Source: Clostridiales bacterium
GTDB taxonomy: Bacteria; Bacillota; Clostridia; Oscillospirales; Oscillospiraceae
Direction: 5' to 3'
DNA length: 60,866 nt
NCBI GenBank assembly: GCA_022768185.1
Contig: JALEMS010000036.1
Span: forward strand, 1-60,866
Shown: in pieces, positions 51,896 to 60,237 of the stretch
Numbering within the stretch: position 1 is the stretch's first letter
Layout: each line of letters opens with the position of its first letter
The notes under the pieces: model-generated
The model's input: the letters and a program-made list of their open reading frames with translations, nothing else
The model's database searches: none
Told to the model about the DNA's origin: nothing
Program-made: the position numbers and the translations under genes

Positions 51896-52857
51896 TTCAA
51901 AATATCCATATTCCCGGGCCGCTGGCGCTTGCGCCGATGGCCGGGGTGACCGACCTGGCCTTCCGCCGGGTCTGCCGCGCGCACGGCGCGGCCCTTACCT
52001 ATTCGGAAATGGTCAGCGCCAAGGCGCTGATGTATCAGGACGGAAAAACCCGCAGCCTGCTGCGTCTGGGGGAGGGGGAGCACCCCGCCGCCGTGCAGAT
52101 CTTCGGCTCGGAGCCGGAATGCATGGCGCAGGCCGCGCAGAAGGCGCTGACGTTGTCCGGGTGCGATTTGATCGACATCAATATGGGCTGCCCGGTCGGG
52201 AAGGTGGTGCGCAGCGGAGACGGCAGCGCGCTCATGCGCGATATGGAGCTGGCCCGGCGGATCATCGAGGCGGTCGTTGCGGCCGTTCCGGTGCCGGTGA
52301 CGGTGAAGTTTCGCAAGGGCTGGGACGGCGGCAGCGTCAACGCCGTGCCGTTTGCGCAGATGTGCCAGCAGGCAGGCGCCTCGGCCATTGCCGTACACGG
52401 GCGCACGCGCGTGCAGATGTACGCCGGCGTGGCCGATTGGGACATCATCCGCGACGTCAAGCGCGCGGTGGAGATCCCGGTGATTGCAAACGGCGATATT
52501 TTCGAGCCGGAGGATGCCGCGCGCATCCTGCGCTACACCGGCGCGGACATGGCCATGGTCGGGCGCGGCGCGTTCGGCAACCCCTGGCTGTTTGAGCGGG
52601 GGAATGCAGCCATTGCCGGCGGGCCGGTCCCGCCGCTGCCGCCGCTGGCCCGGCGGATGGAGACGGCGCTGGAACAGTTTGAACTGGCGTTGGAATACAA
52701 GGGCGAGAAGATCGCCTGCATGGAGGCGCGCAAGCATCTGGCGTGGTATCTGCGCGGCGTGCCGCATGCCGGGTTTTACAAGCAGCAGATCGTATCGGTG
52801 GAAACGGCGCAGGACGTCCGGCGCATCGTGCGGGACATTCAGCGGGAATTGAGGTGA
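51889..52857 (+). CDS. dusB: tRNA-dihydrouridine synthase
   Basis: A 322-aa FMN enzyme of the Dus family. LAPMAGVTDLAFRRVCR, the catalytic Cys in DINMGCPVGKVVRSGDGSALM and VHGRTRVQMYAGVADW are visible, plus GDIFEPEDA for FMN phosphate binding. It fits DusB in length and in the GCP-K signature. A short gap (4 nt) leads to the ECF sigma gene. Confidence 0.93.
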   Translation: MLIQNIHIPGPLALAPMAGVTDLAFRRVCRAHGAALTYSEMVSAKALMYQDGKTRSLLRLGEGEHPAAVQIFGSEPECMAQAAQKALTLSGCDLIDINMGCPVGKVVRSGDGSALMRDMELARRIIEAVVAAVPVPVTVKFRKGWDGGSVNAVPFAQMCQQAGASAIAVHGRTRVQMYAGVADWDIIRDVKRAVEIPVIANGDIFEPEDAARILRYTGADMAMVGRGAFGNPWLFERGNAAIAGGPVPPLPPLARRMETALEQFELALEYKGEKIACMEARKHLAWYLRGVPHAGFYKQQIVSVETAQDVRRIVRDIQRELR

Positions 52858-52861
52858 CGCT

Positions 52862-53491
52862 TTGACCAGAGAGCAGGAACGTGAAATCATTGCGCGCGTG
52901 CTGGGCGGCGAGCGCGATGCGTTTGCCGAGCTTGTCGACGCCTACAAAACCATGGTCTATCAGCTGGCCCTGCGTATCTGCGGCAGCGCGGAGGACGCGC
53001 AGGACGCCGCGCAGGAGGCGTTTCTGCGCGCGTACAGCAATCTGTCGGGCTTCCGGGGAGACAGCCGGTTTTCCGTCTGGCTCTACCGGCTGACAAACAA
53101 CGTGTGTATCGACTTCTGCAGGGCGCGCCGCCTGCGGCCGAACGTGTCGCTCACCTGTCAGGAGGACGCCGACGACGAGCCGGAGGAACTGCCCATTGCC
53201 GATTACCGCTGGTCGCCCGAGGAAGAGCTGGAGCGGCGCGAGCTGCGTGCGGCGATCCGGCGCGGGCTGGATACACTGCCGCCGGACATGCGGCGCATTC
53301 TGGTGATGCGGGAGATCGACGGGCTGAGCTATGAGGAGATCGGAACGCTTCTGTCGCTCGGGTCCGGGACGGTGAAGTCCCGCCTGTTCCGGGCGCGAAA
53401 AAAACTGTGTGCGTTTCTTGTTCAGGATGGGAACATTCCCGCCGCATTTGCGTCTGAAAAACAGGGAGGTGAGATGCGTGACGGAGTGTGA
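52862..53491 (+). CDS. ECF RNA polymerase sigma factor (SigW/RpoE-like)
   Basis: A 209-aa sigma factor. Region 2 has AFAELVDAYKTMVYQLALRICGSAEDAQDAAQEAFLRAYSNL and FSVWLYRLTNNVCIDFCR. Region 4 has LSYEEIGTLLSLGSGTVKSRLFRARKKL. A TTG start has GAGGTG 5 nt upstream. An acidic stretch links the two regions. The next gene encodes its zinc anti-sigma factor, overlapping by 14 nt. Confidence 0.93.
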   Translation: MTREQEREIIARVLGGERDAFAELVDAYKTMVYQLALRICGSAEDAQDAAQEAFLRAYSNLSGFRGDSRFSVWLYRLTNNVCIDFCRARRLRPNVSLTCQEDADDEPEELPIADYRWSPEEELERRELRAAIRRGLDTLPPDMRRILVMREIDGLSYEEIGTLLSLGSGTVKSRLFRARKKLCAFLVQDGNIPAAFASEKQGGEMRDGV

Positions 53492-54344
53492 ACGATATCA
53501 GGAGATGATCGGCGCTCTGCTGGACGGCGAGCTGTCGCAGCAGGAGCAGGCGGCGCTGCGTGCGCATGTCGCCGTCTGCCCGGCGTGCCGGGCGATGCTC
53601 GAAGCGTTTGAGGCCATATCCGGTGCGATGCAGGAAGAAATCGTGCAGCCGCCGGAGGATTTTACACAGAAGGTGATGGAGCGTGTCGTTGCCGCAGAGC
53701 GCAGGGCAAAGCAGCCGCGTCCGCGCTGGCAGCGCGCGCTGGCATTGGCGGCATGCCTGGCGCTGGTCGTGATCGGCGTGACGCCGTGGCTGCCGCGCGC
53801 CAGCTCCGTGAAGGCGCCGGACGCGCCGCAAACGGCGATCTTTGCCGCGCCGGAGACGGCGGACTCCACGCCGGCCGCGGCGCCGGAGCCTGCCGAGCCG
53901 GAGGCGCCTGCAGACGGCGTGCGTGTGCAGCAGCATGCGCTTGACAGCAGTGTGCAGCAGCATGTGCTCGACGGCAGTACGCAGCAGACCCAGGTTGAGA
54001 ATGACGGCGTTTTTGCCGCCAGTCGGTCTGTTGAGAACGATGCAGCGCTTGTTTACGGCGCGGACGGCACACAGGTCTGTACACTTTCGGATGTGGCGGC
54101 GGTCGAGGCGTTGCACGCACTGCTTGAGCCGGCGGCGACAAACGGCGTGACCTCCGCGGCAGAGAGCGGCGGCGCTGCAGAGAGGACCGCGCCGGACTAT
54201 ACGGTCGTGCTCGACGGAGAAACGGTATCCATCTGGGCGCAGGGCGATACGCTGCAGTACACCGTCGGAGACGGCGCGCTGCTGACAGCCGCCGGAACGG
54301 CTGAGCAGCTGCAGGCTCTGCTGGAGCAGAACGGCGTAGAATAA
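53478..54344 (+). CDS. Zinc-finger anti-sigma factor (RsiW-like)
   Basis: A 288-aa protein. The N-terminal ZAS domain carries the H-x3-C-x2-C set in LRAHVAVCPACRAMLEAF. A membrane helix lies near residues 95-115 (WQRALALAACLALVVIGVTPWLP), followed by an Ala/Pro/Glu linker with QQH repeats and an external domain. A GTG start with GGGAGGT 7 nt upstream sits inside the sigma gene. It should hold the ECF factor at the membrane until an envelope signal. Confidence 0.9.
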   Translation: MTECERYQEMIGALLDGELSQQEQAALRAHVAVCPACRAMLEAFEAISGAMQEEIVQPPEDFTQKVMERVVAAERRAKQPRPRWQRALALAACLALVVIGVTPWLPRASSVKAPDAPQTAIFAAPETADSTPAAAPEPAEPEAPADGVRVQQHALDSSVQQHVLDGSTQQTQVENDGVFAASRSVENDAALVYGADGTQVCTLSDVAAVEALHALLEPAATNGVTSAAESGGAAERTAPDYTVVLDGETVSIWAQGDTLQYTVGDGALLTAAGTAEQLQALLEQNGVE

Positions 54345-54360
54345 CAAACCACGCAGGAAA

Positions 54361-54390
54361 GGCAGCGTCTCCCATACGGGAGGCGCTGCC
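54361..54390. terminator. Terminator between the sigma operon and the C-S lyase gene
   Basis: A 13-bp stem (54361-54373 with 54378-54390, one G-T pair) with a 4-nt loop and CTTTCT on the plus side. The two operons converge here. Confidence 0.8.
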
Positions 54391-54409
54391 CTTTCTGCGC
54401 TGCGGTGTG

Positions 54410-55630
54410 TTACGCTTTTTTGTTCCCGGCGCGGATGGCGTCTGCCATGCGCTGCAGGCCGGTTTGCAGCGTGGCGCGGGGGATGGCAAGATTCAGCCGG
54501 ACAAAGCCCTCGGCATTGCCGACGAACAGGCCGTCTCCGCCCTCAAGCAGGACGCCGGCGTTGTTTGCGAAAAACAGCGGCAGGTCGGTCCCGTACGGCA
54601 GCACGCGGCGCAGGTCGACCCAGGCAAAATAGGTGGCCTCGGGCATGGTGAAGCCGGCTTCGGGAATGTGCGCCTGCAGAAAGCGGCCAACCAGCGCGAG
54701 GTTCTGGTCAATGTAGTCCTTCAACGCCTCCAGCCATGCGCCTCCGTGCTCGTAGGCGGCCTTATGTGCGGCGACGGACAGCGGGTTGAGCGAGCCGTTG
54801 GTTTTGTCGCGGGAGCGGAAGCGCTCACGTTCCTCCGGGTCGCGGATGAAGATTTCAGACAGCAGCATGCCGGCCAGATTGAAGGTCTTGCTCGCGGACA
54901 TGCAGGTGATCAGGCGCGGATAATCCGGCAGCGCCCTGGCCATCGGCATGTGGTGCAGGCCGCAGCGGAGCAGGTCACAGTGGATCTCATCCGAGACGAT
55001 CCACAGGTTGTTCCGCACGGCGATCTCGCCGATGTGCTGCAGCTCCTGCTGCGTCCAGACGCGGCCGGTGGGGTTATGCGGATTGCACAGCAGCAGCATG
55101 CGTGCGGCGGGGTCGGCCGCCTTGCGTTCCAGATCGTCAAAGTCGATGACAAAGCGCCCTTCTGCCTGCTTCAGAGGCGAGGAGAGCAGCTCCACACCGT
55201 TGTATTCACAGGCGTGCAGGAAAAAGCCGTAGGCCGGCGTCATGGTGAGCACCTTGCCGTCGGAGGGCTTTACGAGGTCTTCTACCAGCTGATAGAGCGC
55301 CGGGACGACGCCGGGCGAGAAGACCAGCTCCTCACGCGGGAACGTCCAGCCGTAGCGGCTGCGGCACCAGCCCTCCAGCGCCTCGTAAAAGCCCTCGTCC
55401 GAGACGAGCGTGTAGCCGAGAATTTTGCGGTCGACGCGCTCGTGGATGGCCTGCAGAATCTCGGGTGCGACGGAAAAGTCCATATCGGCCACCCACATAC
55501 GGATAAACTCCTCGTCCCGGTAGGGGAAGGCGCGCTCCGGGCCGCAGTGAAAAATGTACGCACGCCAGCCGTCCATATTTTCGGAATTGGTGCCGCGCCG
55601 GTCGATGATCGTGTCAAAATCGTAGGTCAT
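54410..55630 (-). CDS. MalY/PatB-family cystathionine beta-lyase (C-S lyase)
   Basis: A 406-aa PLP aminotransferase-fold enzyme. WVADMDFSVAPEI, CNPHNPTGRVW, IVSDEIHCDLL and the PLP lysine in SASKTFNLAG are diagnostic. It cleaves cystathionine or cysteine conjugates to pyruvate, ammonia and a thiol. The opening YDFDTIIDRRGTNSEN is typical of PatB. It is preceded by a weak promoter and an upstream terminator, so it is likely its own unit. Confidence 0.92.
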   Translation of the reverse strand: MTYDFDTIIDRRGTNSENMDGWRAYIFHCGPERAFPYRDEEFIRMWVADMDFSVAPEILQAIHERVDRKILGYTLVSDEGFYEALEGWCRSRYGWTFPREELVFSPGVVPALYQLVEDLVKPSDGKVLTMTPAYGFFLHACEYNGVELLSSPLKQAEGRFVIDFDDLERKAADPAARMLLLCNPHNPTGRVWTQQELQHIGEIAVRNNLWIVSDEIHCDLLRCGLHHMPMARALPDYPRLITCMSASKTFNLAGMLLSEIFIRDPEERERFRSRDKTNGSLNPLSVAAHKAAYEHGGAWLEALKDYIDQNLALVGRFLQAHIPEAGFTMPEATYFAWVDLRRVLPYGTDLPLFFANNAGVLLEGGDGLFVGNAEGFVRLNLAIPRATLQTGLQRMADAIRAGNKKA

Positions 55631-55761
55631 AGGGTTCTCCAGTCTGCCCCGCGCGTCGGCGATTGTGCTTCCGGCGCGGGGCTGCGGTGTTTTCGGGAGG
55701 CTGCGCAGAACGCTTCGGATTGGCGGGGATACGCTGCGCCGCCGCGATCCGTTTCCGCATC

Positions 55762-55790
55762 ATCATACCACGCAGACGGGAAAATGAAAA
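55762..55790 (-). promoter_or_regulatory. Weak candidate promoter of the C-S lyase gene
   Basis: On the minus strand TTTTCA (55790-55785) and TATGAT (55767-55762) have 17-nt spacing. The -35 is poor. Confidence 0.45.
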
Positions 55791-55806
55791 GGCCCTGAAT
55801 GCGGAT

Positions 55807-55843
55807 CGACGCCCCTGCCCGGTCAGACCGGGCAGGGGCGTCG
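55807..55843 (-). terminator. Terminator behind the TrpB-like gene
   Basis: A perfect 17-bp stem (55807-55823 with 55827-55843) has a 3-nt loop. On the minus strand it is followed by a short gap and CCTTTTCATTTT. Confidence 0.8.
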
Positions 55844-55920
55844 GACTGGAAACAGCGCGGCGCGTGCAGGCACGCCGCGGCAGCCGGGGTCAGGGACACG
55901 CCGGCCGCGGTGCGCAGCGC

Positions 55921-57306
55921 TCAGAAAGCGGCGTCGGACACGTCCGGAAGCTGCGAAAGGCTTTCCTCCAGCGCTTCGTCCGTGGGGATGAGGTCGCTCA
56001 TCTCACCGTTGTTGAAGCGGGCGTAGGCCGTCAGGTCAAAGTAGCCCGTTCCGGTCAGACCGAGGACGATGTTCTTTTCCTCTCCCGTCTCGCGGCAGCG
56101 CAGCGCCTCGTCGATGGCCACCTTGATGGCGTGGCTCGATTCCGGGGCGGGCAGAATGCCCTCGGCGCGGCAGAAGGTCTCCGCTGCGGCGAACACAGCC
56201 GTCTGCTCCACGGCGCGCGCGGTGAGGTAGCCGTCGTGATACAGCTGGGAGAGGCTGCTGCTCATGCCGTGGTAGCGCAGGCCGCCGGCGTGATTCGGCG
56301 CGGGCATGAAGCCGCTGCCGAGCGTGTACATCTTGGCCAGTGGGCAGACCTTTCCGGTGTCGCAGAAGTCATAGGCATAGCGGCCGCGCGTCAGGCTGGG
56401 ACAGGAGACCGGCTCCACGGCGATGAGCTGATAGTTTGCCTCGCCGCGCAGCATCTCGCCGACGAACGGGGCGATGAGGCCGCCGAGGTTCGAGCCGCCG
56501 CCGGCGCAGCCGATGATGATATCCGGGCGGACGCCGTATTTGTCCAGCGCCGCGCGCGTCTCCAGTCCGATGACCGACTGATGCAGTACCACCTGCGACA
56601 GGACGCTGCCGAGCACGTAGCGGTAGCCCTCGTTCGTGACGGCGGTTTCCACCGCCTCGGAGATGGCGCAGCCGAGCGAGCCGCCGGTACCCGGAAACCG
56701 CTCGAGGATCGCACGGCCCACGGCCGTTTCCGTCGACGGAGAGGGCGTGACCGAGGCGCCGAAGGTGCGCATGATCTCGCGGCGGAAGGGCTTCTGCTCA
56801 CAGGAGACCTTGACCATAAACACGCGGCAGTCAAGATCAAAGTACGCGCAGGCCATCGACAGGGCCGTGCCCCACTGGCCGGCGCCGGTCTCGGTGGTCA
56901 CGCCGCGGAGCCCCTGCTGCTTGGCGTAATACGCCTGCGCGATGGCGGAATTGAGCTTGTGGCTGCCGCTGGTGTTGTTGCCTTCAAACTTGCAGTAGAT
57001 ATGCGCGGGAGTCTGCAGGGCCTGCTCCAGCCGGTAGGCGCGAATGAGCGGAGAGGGGCGGTACATGCGATAAAACTGCCGGATCTCCTCGGGGATGTCG
57101 AAATAGGGCGTCGTGTCGTCCAGCTCCTGCCGGGCCAGCTCCGTGCAGAATACCTGCGAGAGCGCCTCCAGCGTCATGGGACGGTGGGTCTGCGGATCGA
57201 GCAGGGGCGCGGGCTTGTTTTTCATGTCGGCCCGGAAGTTATACCACCTGGTCGGCAGCTCGTCTTCGGTGAGGCGGATCTGATAGGGAATCTTCTGCTT
57301 GGTCAT
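55921..57306 (-). CDS. trpB: TrpB2-type tryptophan synthase beta chain
   Basis: A 461-aa PLP enzyme joining indole and serine. The PLP Lys is in GSHKLNSAIAQAYYAK; phosphate binding is CAGGGSNLGG; TETGAGQWGTALSMAC is conserved. Length and segments such as RPSPLIRAYRLEQAL fit the TrpB2 subfamily, which does not need TrpA. No trpA or other trp gene is nearby, so indole salvage is likely. A tryptophan T-box leader controls it. The ATG at 57306 follows GGAC only loosely. Confidence 0.92.
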   Translation of the reverse strand: MTKQKIPYQIRLTEDELPTRWYNFRADMKNKPAPLLDPQTHRPMTLEALSQVFCTELARQELDDTTPYFDIPEEIRQFYRMYRPSPLIRAYRLEQALQTPAHIYCKFEGNNTSGSHKLNSAIAQAYYAKQQGLRGVTTETGAGQWGTALSMACAYFDLDCRVFMVKVSCEQKPFRREIMRTFGASVTPSPSTETAVGRAILERFPGTGGSLGCAISEAVETAVTNEGYRYVLGSVLSQVVLHQSVIGLETRAALDKYGVRPDIIIGCAGGGSNLGGLIAPFVGEMLRGEANYQLIAVEPVSCPSLTRGRYAYDFCDTGKVCPLAKMYTLGSGFMPAPNHAGGLRYHGMSSSLSQLYHDGYLTARAVEQTAVFAAAETFCRAEGILPAPESSHAIKVAIDEALRCRETGEEKNIVLGLTGTGYFDLTAYARFNNGEMSDLIPTDEALEESLSQLPDVSDAAF

Positions 57307-57337
57307 GGGAAACCGTCCTTTCTTGCGGGACGGGTGC

Positions 57338-57618
57338 AAAAAAGCCCCTGTCCCGCAGCAAAAAATGTTTACTGCTGGGACAGGAGCCTGATCTCCTGCG
57401 GTGCCACCCGGCTTGACGCGGCTTCTCCGCGCCCACTCATGCGCACCATCATGCGCCGGCGCGTGATAACGGCACGCCAGACCCGTCGCCCCTACTTGGA
57501 TGTGCTCCGTTCGGTTTGCCCTCGCAAGGCCATTCCCGCTCCGTGACGACGCCGCGCTTCCACCAACGGCGGCTCTCTGTGGTCGCTGAAGAGAGCGGTA
57601 CTCTTCTTGCTCAACGGT
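57338..57618 (-). promoter_or_regulatory. Tryptophan T-box leader (riboswitch)
   Basis: On the minus strand the T-box bulge GGGTGGCACCGCAGG lies at 57409-57395, followed by a terminator stem (57373-57384 with 57347-57360) and T6 (57343-57338). Upstream, AGAGAG and GTTGGTGGAAG mark Stem I. The specifier region reads GAATGGCC, placing the Trp codon TGG at 57532-57530. Uncharged tRNA-Trp should favour the antiterminator and switch on trpB. The specifier call is by pattern, not a folded model. Confidence 0.87.
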
Positions 57619-57625
57619 TTGGCTC

Positions 57626-57654
57626 ATAATAACACGCCGCACGTGCCGCGTCAA
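57626..57654 (-). promoter_or_regulatory. Promoter of the T-box-trpB transcript
   Basis: On the minus strand TTGACG (57654-57649) and TATTAT (57631-57626) with 17-nt spacing. Start near 57619, just ahead of Stem I. Confidence 0.8.
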
Positions 57655-57724
57655 CGGATAAATCCAACAAGCTTTTTCCCCAAGCGGCACGTTTTCCATG
57701 CGCCGTGACTGAAAATGCCGTGCC

Positions 57725-59872
57725 TCATGCGCCGAACAGCCGGGCCAGCGCGGTGAAGGCCATGCAGCAGAGCATGCCGCATGCGGTCGGAATGGCGGCG
57801 GCCAGCGCGGTCCATTTCCAGCTGCCGGTCTCCTTGCGGACGGTCCACAGCGTGGTCGAGCAGGGCCAGTGCATCAGCGAAAACAGCACCGTGCTCACCG
57901 CCGTCGTCCACGTCCAGCCGTTGAGGCACAGCAGCGCGCGCAGCGCAGCGGGGTCCTCCAGACCGGTCAGACTGCCCTGCGACAGATAGATCATCACGAT
58001 GATGGGAACGACGACCTCGTTTGCCGGAAAGCCCAGCACAAAGGCCAGCAGAATCGCGCCGTCCAGCCCCATCAGCTGCGCGAACGGATCGAGAAAGTGC
58101 GCGCAGTGGGACAGCAGACTGGACCCGCCGCAGGTGGTGTTTGCCAGCGCCCACAGCAGCATACCGGCCGGAGCAGCCACCGCGGCGGCACGACCGAGCA
58201 CAAACAGCGTCCGGTCAAGAACCGAGCGCACGAGAATGCTGCCGACCTGCGGCCGCCGGTAGGGCGGCAGCTCCAGCGTGAAAGCGGACGGCTCGCCGCG
58301 CAGCAGCGTGTCGGAGAGCAGCCGCGTCACGGCAAAGGTCATCGCCACGCCCAGCACGATCACGCCTGTCAGCAGCAGCGCGCACCGAAGCGCCGCGCCC
58401 GGTACGCCGGATGTGCCGATGAAAAAAATGGTGAGCAGCGAGATGAGCATGGGGAAGCGTCCGTTGCAGGGGATAAAGTTGTTGGTGAGGATGGCCAGCA
58501 GACGCTCGCGCGGCGAGTCGATGATGCGGCAGCCGACAACGCCGGCCGCATTGCAGCCAAAGCTCATGCACATGCACAGCGCCTGCTTGCCGCAGGCACG
58601 GCAGCGCTGGAAGGGACGGTCCAGGTTGTAGGCCACGCGCGGCAGATAGCCGAGATCCTCCAGCAACGTGAACAGCGGGAAGAAAATGGCCATCGGCGGC
58701 AGCATCACCGACACGACCCATGCCATTGTGCGGAACATCCCCAGCACCAGCAGTCCGTGCAGCCACTCCGGCGCGCCCCATGCGTGAAACAGCGCCGTCA
58801 GCCAGTCCTGTACGCCGAACAGCCAGCGCGAGAGGATCCGGGACGGGGCGTTCGCCCCCACGACCGTCAGCCAGAACACAAACGCCAGCAGCGCCAGCAT
58901 GACCGGGTAGCCAAGCAGGCGGCTGGTCAGAACACGGTCGATGCGCAGATCGGCCTGACGGTAGACCGGGCGCTCGTGGGTGACGACGCCGCTGCACAGC
59001 CGCTCGGCCTGTGCCACCAGCGCGGAGACGATCCGGTCGCTCAGCGCCTCGCGTCCGATGCCGGCTGCCTCCAGCTCCGCACGAGCCGTGCCCGCCGCCT
59101 GCTGCAGCGCCGCGTCCTGTCCGAGCGGCACGCCCAGCCGGGCCTCCGCCTCGGCCAGCAGCGCCGCGTCCTGCTCCAGCAGGCGCAGGCAGAGCCAGCG
59201 CGCGTTCAGCCGCCCGCGGCAGAGCCGCTCCGCCTCCGGCAGAATGCGTGCAACGGCCGCCTCGATTTCCTCCGGATAGGGCACGGGAGCGGGCGGACCG
59301 CTGTCCGGCGCGCCGGTCATGCGGTCGAGCGCATCCGTCAGCGCGCGCAGCGTACGTTTTTTCCGTGCGGACGTCCCCACGACGGGCGCGCCCAGCCGGT
59401 CGGCCAGACGGCTGAGATCAATGCGTATGTGCTTTCGCTTCGCTTCATCGAGCAGGTTGACGCACACGACGGTGCGCACGCCCAGCTCCATCGTCTGCAG
59501 CGCCAGATTGAGGCTGCGCTCAAGGCAGGTGGCGTCGCACACGACGACGGCGGCATCCGCCCCGCCGAAGCAGAGAAAGCTGCGCGCCGCTTCCTCCTCG
59601 GCAGAGCGGGCCATCAGTGAATAAGTACCCGGCAGGTCCACCAGAATGTAACCGCGCTGCGCCGTGCGGAAGCGGCCCTGCGCACAGCAGACGGTTTTGC
59701 CGGGCCAGTTCCCGGTGTGCTGCCGCAGATGGGTCAGCGCGTTGAAGACGGTGCTTTTTCCTACATTGGGATTCCCGGCCAGCGCGATGACACGGTCGCT
59801 TTCGGCCCGCTTTTGAATGAAAAGACCGGCGTCGGCTGCGTGGACGCCGGTGGAGCGGTTGGTCAGACCCAT
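57725..59872 (-). CDS. feoB: Ferrous iron transport protein B
   Basis: A 715-aa Fe(II) transporter. The cytosolic G domain begins with GNPNVGKST (33-41), then HTGNWPGKTV, DLPGTYSL and NLLDEAKRK (a variant NxxD). The membrane part has two Gate-type repeats; CGKQALCMCMSFGCNAAGV and LTNNFIPCNGRFPMLI are the conserved Cys/Gly segments. GGGAGGG lies 11 nt before the ATG at 59872. feoA is 23 nt upstream. No FeoC is seen. Confidence 0.93.
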   Translation of the reverse strand: MGLTNRSTGVHAADAGLFIQKRAESDRVIALAGNPNVGKSTVFNALTHLRQHTGNWPGKTVCCAQGRFRTAQRGYILVDLPGTYSLMARSAEEEAARSFLCFGGADAAVVVCDATCLERSLNLALQTMELGVRTVVCVNLLDEAKRKHIRIDLSRLADRLGAPVVGTSARKKRTLRALTDALDRMTGAPDSGPPAPVPYPEEIEAAVARILPEAERLCRGRLNARWLCLRLLEQDAALLAEAEARLGVPLGQDAALQQAAGTARAELEAAGIGREALSDRIVSALVAQAERLCSGVVTHERPVYRQADLRIDRVLTSRLLGYPVMLALLAFVFWLTVVGANAPSRILSRWLFGVQDWLTALFHAWGAPEWLHGLLVLGMFRTMAWVVSVMLPPMAIFFPLFTLLEDLGYLPRVAYNLDRPFQRCRACGKQALCMCMSFGCNAAGVVGCRIIDSPRERLLAILTNNFIPCNGRFPMLISLLTIFFIGTSGVPGAALRCALLLTGVIVLGVAMTFAVTRLLSDTLLRGEPSAFTLELPPYRRPQVGSILVRSVLDRTLFVLGRAAAVAAPAGMLLWALANTTCGGSSLLSHCAHFLDPFAQLMGLDGAILLAFVLGFPANEVVVPIIVMIYLSQGSLTGLEDPAALRALLCLNGWTWTTAVSTVLFSLMHWPCSTTLWTVRKETGSWKWTALAAAIPTACGMLCCMAFTALARLFGA

Positions 59873-59895
59873 TCCGGCTGCATCCCTCCCATGGT

Positions 59896-60135
59896 TTATT
59901 CCGGACAGATGAGAATGTCCCGGCAGTCGGCTGCGCGGATGGCGATCACTGCGCCGCGGATGAGATAGGCCGACGGATCGCCGCCGGGGCTGCGTCCGAG
60001 GCAGCGAACGCACGTGTTTTCTACCAGTCCGATGTCCTGCAGCCTGCGGCGCATGCTGCCTGCGGTGTGCAGTGCGACAATGCGCGCCGTCTGGCCGGGG
60101 GCAAGCTCACTGAGACAAAGCGCTTCCTGTTTCAA
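59896..60135 (-). CDS. feoA: Ferrous iron transport protein A
   Basis: A 79-aa SH3-like protein. LSELAPGQTARIVAL, MRRRLQDIGLVENTCVRCLGRSPGGDP and YLIRGAVIAIRAADCRDILI match FeoA. It likely binds the FeoB G domain. A TTG start has AGGGTG 7 nt upstream. No Fur box was recognised; a small GAGAA-GCG-TTCTC palindrome at 60155-60167 lies ahead of it. Confidence 0.92.
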   Translation of the reverse strand: MKQEALCLSELAPGQTARIVALHTAGSMRRRLQDIGLVENTCVRCLGRSPGGDPSAYLIRGAVIAIRAADCRDILICPE

Positions 60136-60190
60136 AATGATACACCCTTTTCCGGAGAAGCGTTCTCTCTATGCTATTCCGGGCGCAGAA

Positions 60191-60225
60191 AAAAGGTGTC
60201 GGGCCGCTCAAACGGGCGGCCCGAC
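60191..60225 (-). terminator. Terminator of the edge gene, upstream of feoA
   Basis: GTCGGGCCGC (60198-60207) pairs with GCGGCCCGAC (60216-60225); the minus strand then runs into a T6 tract. It insulates feoAB. Confidence 0.85.
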
Positions 60226-60237
60226 AGAAATGACGAT

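Noticed and set aside
60136-60190. Fur box upstream of feoA
   Set aside because: No match to the AT-rich 19-bp Fur consensus; only a 13-bp GAGAA-GCG-TTCTC palindrome is present.
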